Shown here: piece by piece, positions 42,232-51,930 of the stretch
Numbering within the stretch: the stretch's first letter is position 1
How the letters are laid out: the number at the start of each line of letters is the position of its first letter
NCBI RefSeq assembly: GCF_023656745.1
Contig: NZ_JAMOKO010000009.1
Location: 37,131-101,130, forward strand
Length of the DNA stretch: 64,000 bases
Direction of reading: 5' to 3'
From: Collinsella sp. BG-O-102
Lineage (GTDB): Bacteria; Actinomycetota; Coriobacteriia; Coriobacteriales; Coriobacteriaceae
Made by a program: the position numbers and the translations under genes
The notes under the pieces: generated by a model
What the model was told of the DNA's origin: nothing
Seen by the model: only the letters and a program-made list of their open reading frames with translations
The model's database searches: none

Positions 42232-43423
42232 GACTGCGCTTCGCATGGCGCTGGCGCACCCGTTCTACCTGCTCATCTATACGGTGTTCATCTCGCTCAT
42301 GGGCGTATTCATCGCGGCATCGGTGAGCTGGAACTCGTCGCAGCTTACCGAGTACAAGCCCTACGATACCAACGTGATTGTGGTCGACCGCGACGGCAGT
42401 GATCTTTCACGTGCGCTCACCAAGCACCTGGGTTCGCGTTTTGACCTGGTCACGGGCATCGGCGACGACGCGTACGACCTTGCGGTCGCGCTCTCCAAGA
42501 GCAACAGCGCTAAGGGCAGCGCCGACTGCGTGTTCTTTATCCCGGAGGGGTTTGAGGGCGACCTGGTCGCGGCCGCCCGCGCGGGGGAGTCCCTGCCCAA
42601 GCTCGATGTGACCTACGGCGCCGGCACCATGGCGGCGGCGCTTTCGTCTGCCGAGGCCTCGCGCTGGATCTCGCTCGCGGGCGCTGCGGCGGCCCTAGAG
42701 CCCGCCGTCTCTAATGGCAGCGTCGCCAAGGCCGCCGAGCATGCCGCCGCCAAGCGCGCCGAGGTCCAGATCGAGCAGGTCAAGGTTGGCTCGACTGCCG
42801 CCGCCACGCTCAAGTCGTATTTCAACTTTGGCGCGTACGCGATTATCTCGTCGGTCATCGTATCGGTGGGGCTGGTGTTCTCGGGCATGAATGAGCCCGA
42901 GCGCGTGCGCCGCATGGAAGCCGGCCCGCTCTCCGAGCGCCAGCGTTCACTCGCCGTGTTCGCGGCTGCCGCGGTGCTCACCGTCTGCATTTGGCTCGTG
43001 TCGAGCATGATGGGCGTCGTGGGCTTTGCCGGCGCGGTTGCCGAAGTCGGCGTGGGCCGTGTGTGCCTGGCGCTGGCGGCGACGTTTGCCCTGGCGTGCA
43101 CGCCGCTGGCCGTTGGCTTTGCGCTGTCGAGCCTGGGTGCGCGCGAGGAGCTGCTCAACGGTGTGGGCAACCTGCTTGGCATGCTCATGACGTTTTTGGG
43201 CGGCGCTTGGATGCCGCTGTCGCTGATGGGCCCGGCCGTGCAGACCGTGGCGCACTTTGTGCCGACATATTGGGTGAACGACGCGATCGGCAAGGCGCTC
43301 GCGTCGGACCTGACGTCTGCCATGTTGGGCGACATCGCCTGCGACCTGGGCGTCACCGTGCTCTTTGCCGTGGCCATCGCCGCCGCAGGCCTGGCCCTCT
43401 CACGCACCAAATCCCACGCCTAG
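42218..43423 (+). CDS. ABC-2 type exporter permease (second of two)
   Basis: This 401-residue protein has the same layout as its neighbour: N-terminal helix (PFYLLIYTVFISLMGVFIAA), outer domain, then C-terminal helices including AYAIISSVIVSVGLVFSGM. GGAAGGA within the end of the previous gene serves as ribosome site for ATG 42218; a TTG five codons upstream is less likely. It pairs with the first permease as a heterodimer. A large REP-like cluster follows the stop. Confidence 0.85.
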   Translation: MSTFKTALRMALAHPFYLLIYTVFISLMGVFIAASVSWNSSQLTEYKPYDTNVIVVDRDGSDLSRALTKHLGSRFDLVTGIGDDAYDLAVALSKSNSAKGSADCVFFIPEGFEGDLVAAARAGESLPKLDVTYGAGTMAAALSSAEASRWISLAGAAAALEPAVSNGSVAKAAEHAAAKRAEVQIEQVKVGSTAAATLKSYFNFGAYAIISSVIVSVGLVFSGMNEPERVRRMEAGPLSERQRSLAVFAAAAVLTVCIWLVSSMMGVVGFAGAVAEVGVGRVCLALAATFALACTPLAVGFALSSLGAREELLNGVGNLLGMLMTFLGGAWMPLSLMGPAVQTVAHFVPTYWVNDAIGKALASDLTSAMLGDIACDLGVTVLFAVAIAAAGLALSRTKSHA

Positions 43424-43433
43424 CCACCTAGTC

Positions 43434-43660
43434 ATCGGGTACTCATTGGGGACAGACTTAAACGACCAAGAGTGGTCATTGGGGACAGACTTAAACGACT
43501 AGTCATTGGGGACAGTCTTTGCCGAACCGCCGGCTTGCCGGCCGGGTTGCCAAGGACTGTCCCCAGCTGCCGGCAGAAAGGGAACGTCCCTAACTGCCGG
43601 GTGGCGAAAGAGTGTCCCCAACAGCTAGTCATTTAAGAACGTCCCCAATGACTAGCCTTG
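43434..43660. repeat. REP-like cluster of CATTGGGGAC units
   Basis: About 225 bases hold at least three direct units (TCATTGGGGACAGACTTAAA at 43443 and 43476, a variant at 43503). Inverted units include GACTGTCCCC near 43555 and TTTAAGAACGTCCCCAATGA at 43631-43650. CTAACTGCCGG at 43590 also occurs at 59430. Internal palindromes such as GCCGGCTTGCCGGC are present. There is no coding content. It separates the exporter operon from the LolD/FtsX operon. Confidence 0.8.
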
Positions 43661-43749
43661 AAACAAATCCCCACTCTCGCCCCAAAATAGTTCGCCAAGG
43701 TTTACTATTACGTTCATAAAGTAGTACGAGGCTAACAATGGGGGATGCC

Positions 43750-44463
<714 letters not shown>

Positions 44464-44471
44464 GCGGCGCC

Positions 44472-47138
44472 ATGACACCTCTCGCAAAACGTCTCCCACG
44501 CGAGCTGCGCCGCAATACCGGCAAGTACCTGGGCATCTTTTTGCTTATGTGCGGAAGTATCGCTCTCACCTCGGGCTTTTTGCTCGCGGCGCATTCCATC
44601 GGCTGCCTCATCGATGACATGCGCGATGCGTACACGATTGAGGACGGCCGCGTGACCACCTCCTTCGAGGCGACCGAGGAGCAACTCAAGGCAGCCGAGG
44701 ACGCGGCCGACGACGTCGGCGGCGTCACGCTCTACAAGAATTTCTCCATCGACGCCATCATCAAAAAGACCGCCGGCGACGACGGCACCAAGCGCACGCT
44801 GCGCACCTATGCGCACCGCACCAAGGTCGATATCGCGTCCTACTGTGAGGGCAAGGAGCCCAAGACGGACGATGAGGTAGCCATCGACCGTGTCTTCGCC
44901 ACCAACAACGACCTCGCCGTGGGCGATAAGGTTGAGCTTGAGGGCCGCACCTACATCATCTGCGGCATCATGACCCAGCCCGACAGCCAGGCGCTGTTCC
45001 TCAACAATTCGGACTTTACGGTGAACACCATCACGTACGGCGTGGCCGAGGTCACCGATGGCGGCTTTGCCGCGCTCGAAGATGCCGGCGGCGCGCCCGC
45101 CTACACCTACTCCTTCACCTTTACCGATCGCGACCTCCCCACCGCGGACCGCATCGACGCCGAGCAAGATATGGTCGAGGCACTGACCGACGCCGATGCG
45201 CGCGTGGACGATCTGATCGACGCCGATTCCAATCAAGGCATTGGCTATGCGCGCGATGACGTGGACGGCGACTCTATGATGTGGATGACGCTGCTCGACA
45301 TCATCATCGTGATCATGGCGTTCGTCTTTGTGGTCCTTACCGACGCCACCATCGAGGAGGAGAGCGCCATCATCGGCACACTGCTCGCCAGCGGCTATCG
45401 CCGTCGCGAGATCGTACTGCACTACCTCGCGCTTCCCGCCATCGTGGGCATGCTCGCGGCGCTGTTGGGCACCGCGCTCGGCGTTGCGTTCTTTACCGAG
45501 CCCATGCGCGGCCTCTATTACGGCTCGTACAGCCTGCCGCCCTTCCAGGTGTACTGGAGCTGGGAGATCTTTGTGAAGTGCGCCGTGGTTCCCGCCGCCG
45601 CGCTTATCCTCATTACGCTGGTGGGCCTGCTCCGCAAAATGGGCAAGACGCCGTTGCAGTTCCTCCGTCACGAGGCGGGCGGCAAGTCGGGCACCAAGCG
45701 CGGCCTGCAGCTGCCGGAGCGCATGGGCTTTGTCTCGCGCTTCCGCCTGCGCATCTTCCTGCGTAATCTGGGCAACTTCGCCACGCTTTTCGTGGGCATT
45801 GCGTTTGCCTCGCTGCTACTGCTCTTTGGCCTGGCGATTCTGCCCACGATGACGCACTACGCGGACAACCTCGAGACAAGCCTGGTCGCCGAGCACCAGT
45901 ACACGCTCAAGGCCCCGCTGGAACTCGAGGGCACCGCCGAGGAGCGCGAGCAGTGGTCGGCACTCGAGCGTTTGCAGTCGGTTGACGGCGCACTGCTTTC
46001 TGCCGCTCAGGATGCCGATGACGAGCTTGACGACGCGGCCGATGCAGCGCAGGCAGCAGCCGATGCCGCGACCAGCGCTCCGTCTGCCGAGAGCCTGGCC
46101 GCGGCGCAGGACGCGCTCGCCAAGGTCCAGGACAAGAAGGATGCGCTTTATGCGCGCCTCGATGACCTTGCCGATGCCCTCGGCTGCGACCGCGACGAGG
46201 CTATCGACCTGATCGACAAGGCCTCTAAGATCGACACTGACAACGATGATATCCACCCGGTCAATACGACCGACAACGGCGCGGGCGCAATCGCGCAGGC
46301 CGAGAAATATGCCGTTTACCAGCTGCAATACGACCGCGGCGATAGAAATGGCGAGGAGACGATTTCCGTCTACGGTATTTCATCCGATTCGCGCTATTGG
46401 AAAGACCTCAACGTCGGCGATGGGCGCGTTGTCTTTGGCGGTGGCCTGCTCGACAAGTTTGGCTGGAGCGAGGGCCAGAAGGTCACGCTCCGCGACAAGT
46501 ACGAGGGCGAGCATTATTCCCTTGAGTACGCGGGCGAGGACTGTGCCTGGGGCTCCAAGTCGGACATGAATATCTATATGAGTATCGACGACTTTAACGA
46601 GCTGTTCGACAACGACGCCGCCTACTTTAACGGCTATGTGAGCGACGAGAAGCTCGACCTCGATTCGCGCTACTTTGCCGGCGACACCACGCCCGACGAC
46701 ATGCGCGCCGTGGGCGACCAGTTCATCGGTATGATGAGCAAAATGATCGGAATGATGATTGGTCTCGCGGTGTTTATCTTCCTGCTGTTTATGTACCTGC
46801 TGACCAAGGCTGTGATCGATCACAGCGCCCGTTCGATCAGCTACATGAAAGTCTTTGGCTATCGCGATAGCGAGATCTCGCATCTGTATATCCGCTCGAT
46901 CACGCTGTGCGTGGCGGCGTCGCTCGTGTTGAGCCTGCCGGTCATTATTGGCTCGCTCACGGCCATCTTCCGCTCGATGCTGCTCGCCTACAACGGCAAT
47001 ATCGAGATCTACGTGCCCGCTTGGTCCATGGCTGCGTGCGTGGGCATTGGCTTTGCGACCTACCTGGTCGTGGCGCTGCTACACACGCGCTCTATCAAGC
47101 GCGTCAGCCTGGCCGAGGCCCTCAAAGTCCAAGAGTAG
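44472..47138 (+). CDS. FtsX-like ABC permease with large extracytoplasmic domains
   Basis: This 888-residue permease has two FtsX-type membrane modules. The first has one helix (TGKYLGIFLLMCGSIALTSG), an outer domain to about residue 260, then three helices. The second has a helix near 440 and a long outer domain with an Asp/Ala-rich coiled-coil stretch (AQDADDELDDAADAAQAAAD, about 505-560). It ends with three helices; SYMKVFGYRDSEISHLYIRS contacts the ATPase. It begins eight bases after the ATPase gene. The big outer parts fit a mechanotransmission role as in MacB or BceB, but ligand and target are unknown. Confidence 0.88.
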   Translation: MTPLAKRLPRELRRNTGKYLGIFLLMCGSIALTSGFLLAAHSIGCLIDDMRDAYTIEDGRVTTSFEATEEQLKAAEDAADDVGGVTLYKNFSIDAIIKKTAGDDGTKRTLRTYAHRTKVDIASYCEGKEPKTDDEVAIDRVFATNNDLAVGDKVELEGRTYIICGIMTQPDSQALFLNNSDFTVNTITYGVAEVTDGGFAALEDAGGAPAYTYSFTFTDRDLPTADRIDAEQDMVEALTDADARVDDLIDADSNQGIGYARDDVDGDSMMWMTLLDIIIVIMAFVFVVLTDATIEEESAIIGTLLASGYRRREIVLHYLALPAIVGMLAALLGTALGVAFFTEPMRGLYYGSYSLPPFQVYWSWEIFVKCAVVPAAALILITLVGLLRKMGKTPLQFLRHEAGGKSGTKRGLQLPERMGFVSRFRLRIFLRNLGNFATLFVGIAFASLLLLFGLAILPTMTHYADNLETSLVAEHQYTLKAPLELEGTAEEREQWSALERLQSVDGALLSAAQDADDELDDAADAAQAAADAATSAPSAESLAAAQDALAKVQDKKDALYARLDDLADALGCDRDEAIDLIDKASKIDTDNDDIHPVNTTDNGAGAIAQAEKYAVYQLQYDRGDRNGEETISVYGISSDSRYWKDLNVGDGRVVFGGGLLDKFGWSEGQKVTLRDKYEGEHYSLEYAGEDCAWGSKSDMNIYMSIDDFNELFDNDAAYFNGYVSDEKLDLDSRYFAGDTTPDDMRAVGDQFIGMMSKMIGMMIGLAVFIFLLFMYLLTKAVIDHSARSISYMKVFGYRDSEISHLYIRSITLCVAASLVLSLPVIIGSLTAIFRSMLLAYNGNIEIYVPAWSMAACVGIGFATYLVVALLHTRSIKRVSLAEALKVQE

Positions 47139-47164
47139 TCATTTAAGTCTGTCCCCAATGACTA
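47137..47164. repeat. Single CATTGGGGAC-family unit
   Basis: AGTCATTTAAGTCTGTCCCC followed by AATGACTAG is an inverted-orientation unit of the same family as 324-388 and 43434-43660. It overlaps the stop region of the FtsX-like gene. Confidence 0.7.
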
Positions 47165-47174
47165 GGTGCCGCGC

Positions 47175-47205
47175 TTGACATTAACTCTGCTTTAACTGGT
47201 ACCAT
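47175..47205 (+). promoter_or_regulatory. Promoter of the DUF362 gene
   Basis: A perfect TTGACA (47175-47180) is followed after 19 bases by TACCAT. The start codon lies about 43 bases further on. Confidence 0.5.
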
Positions 47206-47247
47206 CCCTTATGTCTGTAACGCCATATAGACCGAGGGGATAGATCT

Positions 47248-48453
47248 ATGACCGCAACTGCACCCGCAGCACCCGCTAAGGTGTACTTCACCAACCTGCG
47301 CACGCATGCTCGCGAGAGCCAGCTCGACAAGCTCAAGCGCCTCATCCGTCACGCCGGAATTGAGCAGATCGACTTTGAGAACAAGTTCGTTGCTATCAAG
47401 ATTCACTTTGGCGAGCTGGGCAACCTGAGCTTTTTGCGCCCCAACTACGCCCGCGCCGTCGCGGATGTCGTCAAGGAGCTGGGCGGCAAGCCCTTCCTCA
47501 CCGACTGCAACACGCTCTATGTCGGTAGCCGCAAAAACGCGCTCGAGCACATCGATACCGCCTACCAGAACGGCTTTACCCCGTATGCCACGGGCTGCCA
47601 GATCATCATCGCCGACGGCCTTAAGGGCACCGACGAGGCGCTCGTCCCGGTCGAGGGCGGCGAGTACGTGCACGAGGCCAAGATCGGTCAGGCGCTCATG
47701 GATGCCGATATCGTGATCAGCCTCACCCACTTTAAGGGCCATGAGCAGGCCGGTTTTGGCGGCGCCATGAAGAACCTGGGCATGGGAGGCGGCAGCCGTG
47801 CCGGCAAGATGGAGCAGCATGCCGCCGGCAAGCCGAACGTCGCGACCGAGCACTGCGTTGGCTGCCATGCCTGCGAAAAGATCTGCGCGCACAACGCTAT
47901 CTCGTTCGACGGCACCCGCGAGCGCGAGCTTGCCAGCGGCGCTACTCGCACGGTGCACGTGGCTGCCATCGACCACGATCGCTGCGTGGGCTGCGGACGC
48001 TGCATTGCGGCATGCAACCAGGACTGCATCAAGCCCGGTTATGAGGCCGCGGCCGACGTGCTCAACTGCAAGATCGCCGAGTACACCAAGGCCGTCGTCG
48101 ACGGCCGCCCGAGCTTCCACATCTCGCTTGCCATGGACATCAGTCCCAACTGCGACTGCCATCCCGAAAACGATACGCCTATCGTCAACGACATCGGCAT
48201 GTTCGCGAGCTTCGACCCGGTCGCCATCGACCAGGCCTGCGCCGACGCCGTCATGGCGTCTGAGCCGCTGCCCAACACCGAGCTCACCGATAGCGCGGCC
48301 AAGATGGAGCATAACCACGAGCATCTGGAGGGCGAGCAGGCCAAGGATCCCTTCTGCATCACGCATCCCGACACCGACTGGCGCGTGTGCATCGCGCATG
48401 CCGAGAAGATCGGCCTGGGCACGAGCGAGTATGAGCTCATCGAGGTCAAGTAG
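47248..48453 (+). CDS. DUF362 domain protein with two [4Fe-4S] motifs
   Basis: This 401-residue protein begins with a DUF362 domain (VAIKIHFGELGNLSFLRPNY, later FKGHEQAGFGGAMKNLGMG). Two ferredoxin-like cluster motifs follow: CVGCHACEKIC (about 209-219) and CVGCGRCIAACNQDC (about 249-263). Family members are found in anaerobes, and the specific electron-transfer reaction is not established. GAGGGGATAG precedes the ATG. It is monocistronic, with its own promoter and a strong terminator. Confidence 0.85.
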   Translation: MTATAPAAPAKVYFTNLRTHARESQLDKLKRLIRHAGIEQIDFENKFVAIKIHFGELGNLSFLRPNYARAVADVVKELGGKPFLTDCNTLYVGSRKNALEHIDTAYQNGFTPYATGCQIIIADGLKGTDEALVPVEGGEYVHEAKIGQALMDADIVISLTHFKGHEQAGFGGAMKNLGMGGGSRAGKMEQHAAGKPNVATEHCVGCHACEKICAHNAISFDGTRERELASGATRTVHVAAIDHDRCVGCGRCIAACNQDCIKPGYEAAADVLNCKIAEYTKAVVDGRPSFHISLAMDISPNCDCHPENDTPIVNDIGMFASFDPVAIDQACADAVMASEPLPNTELTDSAAKMEHNHEHLEGEQAKDPFCITHPDTDWRVCIAHAEKIGLGTSEYELIEVK

Positions 48454-48501
48454 CACCTAGCTATTAGACAAAACAAGCGCCTTTGTAGCACAACTGTTAG
48501 C

Positions 48502-48540
48502 AAAAGCCGCCCGTGAGCACAGTGCCCACGGGCGGCTTTT
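48502..48540 (+). terminator. Bidirectional terminator between convergent genes
   Basis: AAAAGCCGCCCGTG pairs perfectly with CACGGGCGGCTTTT. It serves the DUF362 gene and, on the minus strand, probably the hydrolase gene. Confidence 0.85.
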
Positions 48541-48586
48541 CGGAAGTGCTAGGGGGTCAGATAGGCCAGTAAACCGTACTATTTGC

Positions 48587-49552
48587 CTAAAAATACTCGT
48601 CGAGGAAGTCGTCGACCGTGTTCCAGTAGAGTTTGGGGTTGACCTGCGCGCTCTTGGCGTGGGTGGCGCCATGGACGGTGAGCTTTTGCTTGACCTTGCT
48701 GGCGCACGCGTCGTAGTTTTGGTCGAGCATGCTGTACGGCACAAAGGTGTCTTGGTCACCGTGGATAAACAGCATGGGAACCGTCGCGCGCTTGAGCTGT
48801 TCCACGCTGCTCGCCTTATGAAAGTCGTAGCCCGCGCGCACGTTGCACACCAAGTTTGCTACATCGAGCAAGGGAAAGCTGGGCAGGCCGAACACGTCCT
48901 TGAGCTGCAGAGAAAACTCGTCCCAAACACTCGTATAACCGCAGTCCTCGATAATGCATTTCACGTTTGCGGGCAGAGATTCCCCTGCGACGTTCATGGC
49001 GGTCGCCGCGCCCATGGATTCGCCAAAGACCAGGATGCGCGCCTTGGGGTCAGCCTGAACGATTCGCTCGATCCATGCGACGATGTCGAGGCGCTCGGGC
49101 CAGCCCATGCCGATATAGTCGCCGCCGGAGCGCTCGTGGGCGCGGGCGGCGGGTGCGAGTACGTTCATGCCACGGTCGTGGAAGCGTTTGGCGTATCGGG
49201 CCATACCGATGGGCTCGTTGGTATATCCATGCAGGCAGACGGCGTAGTCGTGCGTGCTCTCCGACGCAGCAAAATACCAGGCGGCAAGCTCGGTCCCGTC
49301 GTCCGCGGTGAGGTTGCTGCTCTTGCGGTTCTCTTTAAACCATGCCCGCGCCTCGGTATCCTCGGCATCCGGCTGCTCACCTTCTTTGTCGTTCTTGCTA
49401 TCCTGCATCATCTTCATGGTGTATGGCGCGCGGGGATTCAGCGCGAAGTCAAACAGAAAGTTGCCGGCAAATCCGAGCAGCGCAACGACAACCACCAGTG
49501 CAACGATGCCGGCTATCTTGAGCTTTCGATGGGAACGTGCGTTTTGAGCCAT
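48587..49552 (-). CDS. Membrane-anchored alpha/beta hydrolase
   Basis: This 321-residue protein has an N-terminal signal anchor (KIAGIVALVVVVALLGFAGN, about 11-30) and an extracytoplasmic hydrolase domain. AVCLHGYTNEP is the oxyanion-loop region, VFGESMGAATAM carries the nucleophile Ser, IHGDQDTFVPY the acid and VHGATHAKS the histidine. The family resembles BAAT/YqkD-type peptidase or esterase hydrolases. Substrate unknown. TAGGAGA precedes the ATG. Upstream bases include a short inverted pair GTTGATGCGTCAAC that could be an operator. Confidence 0.85.
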   Translation of the reverse strand: MAQNARSHRKLKIAGIVALVVVVALLGFAGNFLFDFALNPRAPYTMKMMQDSKNDKEGEQPDAEDTEARAWFKENRKSSNLTADDGTELAAWYFAASESTHDYAVCLHGYTNEPIGMARYAKRFHDRGMNVLAPAARAHERSGGDYIGMGWPERLDIVAWIERIVQADPKARILVFGESMGAATAMNVAGESLPANVKCIIEDCGYTSVWDEFSLQLKDVFGLPSFPLLDVANLVCNVRAGYDFHKASSVEQLKRATVPMLFIHGDQDTFVPYSMLDQNYDACASKVKQKLTVHGATHAKSAQVNPKLYWNTVDDFLDEYF

Positions 49553-49738
49553 GCGGTATTCTCCTATAAGATGTTAATACATCAACATTTAATGCAAGCG
49601 CATTATGGACGTTCGCCGTTGATGCGTCAACAGGCAAAGAATGGGTAAACAAAGGGTCACGTATGGTGCAAATTTCGCACGTACCTAGACGCTTTGATAT
49701 AGTGTTGAGAACTCTTTACGTTGGAGGATGTAACCGGC

Positions 49739-50422
49739 ATGTCCGATTCGAGCGACAGTTCTAAGCCGCGACCCAAGACCGCGGTCGTTCCACACTACAC
49801 AGTGGGCGAGGAGATCATGAACTCCGTCACCCATGGTGTCGGCTGCCTGCTGGGTATCGCGGGTCTGGTGCTCCTGATCGTATTCGCCGCCCTGCGCGGC
49901 GGAGGCCCGGCCCATATGGCCGCGGCGATTGTCTATGGCGTCAGCATTATCCTCGAATACCTAGCCTCCACGCTCTACCACGCGATTCAGCCCGCGCGCG
50001 CCAAGCGCGTGTTTCGCATCATCGACCACAGCTGCATCTACCTGCTCATAGCCGGCAGCTATACGCCGTTTTGCCTCATCACGCTCGCAAACGACGGCGG
50101 CGCTGTGCTGTTCTTTGCCGTATGGGCCATCGCCATCATCGGCATCGCCCTCGAGTGCTTCCTACGCGAGCGCCAGCCGCATTGGGTAAGCGGCCTGGTC
50201 TACCTGCTGATGGGCTGGCTCGTTGTCTTTAAGCTGCCCGAACTTGTTGCGCTGCTCAACCCCGTGGCACTTGCCCTGCTCGCCGTCGGCGGCGTGTGCT
50301 ACACCGCGGGCGTGCCGTTCTATATCGCCAAAAACGTGCGCTATCTTCACAGCGTGTTTCACCTGTGGGTGCTCGCCGGCAGCATCTTCCAGTTCATGGC
50401 GGTGATTCTCTTCGTAATCTAG
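49739..50422 (+). CDS. Hemolysin III family membrane protein (HlyIII/PAQR-like)
   Basis: This 227-residue protein has seven predicted helices. EEIMNSVTHGVGCLLGIAGL contains the first conserved His, STLYHAI and IDHSCIYLLIAGSYTPFCL the next, and LHSVFHLWVLAGSIFQF the C-terminal His pair. These residues form the metal site of the PAQR/HlyIII fold. Hemolytic activity is not implied. GGAGG precedes ATG 49739. A TATAGT -10-like box lies about 40 bases upstream. The CBS/CorC-type gene follows on the same strand. Confidence 0.9.
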   Translation: MSDSSDSSKPRPKTAVVPHYTVGEEIMNSVTHGVGCLLGIAGLVLLIVFAALRGGGPAHMAAAIVYGVSIILEYLASTLYHAIQPARAKRVFRIIDHSCIYLLIAGSYTPFCLITLANDGGAVLFFAVWAIAIIGIALECFLRERQPHWVSGLVYLLMGWLVVFKLPELVALLNPVALALLAVGGVCYTAGVPFYIAKNVRYLHSVFHLWVLAGSIFQFMAVILFVI

Positions 50423-50532
50423 CGACCACGCCTGCGCACCCGCGTCCTTGTTTGGGCGCCGGTGCAATTGCCGTATCCGCCGTCAACGTTTTAATCCGAC
50501 GTCCCGAATCTTGGAGGTTCGAGAAACTCCCG

Positions 50533-51906
50533 ATGGACATAACCATCTCCCTTATCACCACCCTCGTTTTGACCCTCATCAACGGTTACTTCTCTATGTC
50601 AGAGATGGCGCTCACCACGGCCAAGCGCGCCGTGCTGGAGCACGAGGCCGAGGAAGGCGACAAACGCGCCGAGCGTGCCATTAAGCTGGCTGCCGACTCC
50701 GACCAGCTGCTCGCCACCATCCAGGTCGCCATCACGCTCGTGGGCTTCGCCTCGTCCGCCGTCGCCTCGACGAGTCTGTCCGACCCGCTCGCTACGTGGC
50801 TCATGAGCTTTGGCATCGCGCCGCTCTCCGCCATCGCGCGCGGCCTGGCGCCGGTCATCATCACCGTCGCGGTCGCCTTCGTGTCCATCGTGATCGGCGA
50901 GCTCGTCCCCAAGCGCATCGGCCTGGCCAATGCCGAGGGCGTGTCCAAGCAGGTCGTGGGACCGTTGTCGTTTTTCCAAAAGATCGCCCGTCCGCTCGTG
51001 TGGCTGACCGGTGCTTGCTCCGATGGCCTGGCCCGCATCCTGCGCATCAAGAGTGCCGACGACCGCCAGAACGTCTCGGAAGAAGAGATCAAGTACATGG
51101 TCTCGGAGCAGGACGACCTGCTCGACGAGGAAAAGCGCATGATCCACGAGATCTTCGACCTGGGCGACACCGTTGCCCGCGAGGTCATGGTGCCGCGCGT
51201 GGACACCACCATGTGCGAGGACGACGAGACGGTCGCCGACGTGCTGTCCACCATGCGCCAGACCGGCTTTAGCCGCATCCCCGTCTATCACGAGGATCCC
51301 GACAACGTCGCCGGCATCGCGCACATCAAGGACCTGATTCAGCCCGCGCTCGACGGCAAGGGCGACCAGCCCATCGCCGGCTTTTTGCGCGACGCCACCT
51401 TTGTGCCCGACACCAAGGACATCCTGCCGCTGCTGTCCGAGATGCAGACCTCGCACGACCAGATCGTGGTGGTCGTGGACGAGTACGGCGGCACGGCCGG
51501 CATCATCACCATCGAGGACATCGTCGAGGAGATCGTCGGCGAGATCGAGGACGAGTTCGACCCCGACAACAAGTATCTCACGCGCCTTTCGCGCCGCGAG
51601 TGGCTCGTTGATGGGCGTTTTTCGTGCGATGACGCGATTGAGCTTGGTTGGCCGCTTGAGGAAAGCGATGATTATGAAACCATCGCCGGCTGGATTTTGG
51701 AGCTTTGCGACTCGGTGCCCGACATCGGAGAGGTGTTTGAGGTCGCGGGGTACAAGTTTAAAGTGCAGTCGATGCGTGGCCAGCGCATCTCGCTCATTCG
51801 CGTGATCGCTCCGGCCGAAACCGATAAGAAGGATTCCGAGTCTTCGGTAGACGAGCCGACGACGTCGGGTGCGGGTTCCGCGAATCCGCACGACGGCGAC
51901 GAGTAG
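50533..51906 (+). CDS. CNNM/CBS-pair/CorC-type membrane protein (HlyC/CorC family)
   Basis: This 457-residue protein has an N-terminal DUF21/CNNM transmembrane domain (about 1-195) and a CBS pair from about 215 to 340 with VMVPRVDTTMCEDDETVADV and DEYGGTAGIITIEDIVEEIV. A CorC_HlyC domain from about 355 to 435 and an acidic tail complete it. Family members are implicated in magnesium or cobalt efflux or its control. The upstream GGAGG is about 14 bases from the ATG, longer than optimal. Confidence 0.9.
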   Translation: MDITISLITTLVLTLINGYFSMSEMALTTAKRAVLEHEAEEGDKRAERAIKLAADSDQLLATIQVAITLVGFASSAVASTSLSDPLATWLMSFGIAPLSAIARGLAPVIITVAVAFVSIVIGELVPKRIGLANAEGVSKQVVGPLSFFQKIARPLVWLTGACSDGLARILRIKSADDRQNVSEEEIKYMVSEQDDLLDEEKRMIHEIFDLGDTVAREVMVPRVDTTMCEDDETVADVLSTMRQTGFSRIPVYHEDPDNVAGIAHIKDLIQPALDGKGDQPIAGFLRDATFVPDTKDILPLLSEMQTSHDQIVVVVDEYGGTAGIITIEDIVEEIVGEIEDEFDPDNKYLTRLSRREWLVDGRFSCDDAIELGWPLEESDDYETIAGWILELCDSVPDIGEVFEVAGYKFKVQSMRGQRISLIRVIAPAETDKKDSESSVDEPTTSGAGSANPHDGDE

Positions 51907-51930
51907 GACAAGGAAGAGTAGGGGAGAGTT

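Noticed and set aside
49739..51906. Haemolysin toxins
   Set aside because: HlyIII and HlyC/CorC are family names only; the sequences are membrane proteins with metal-related folds and do not support toxin activity.
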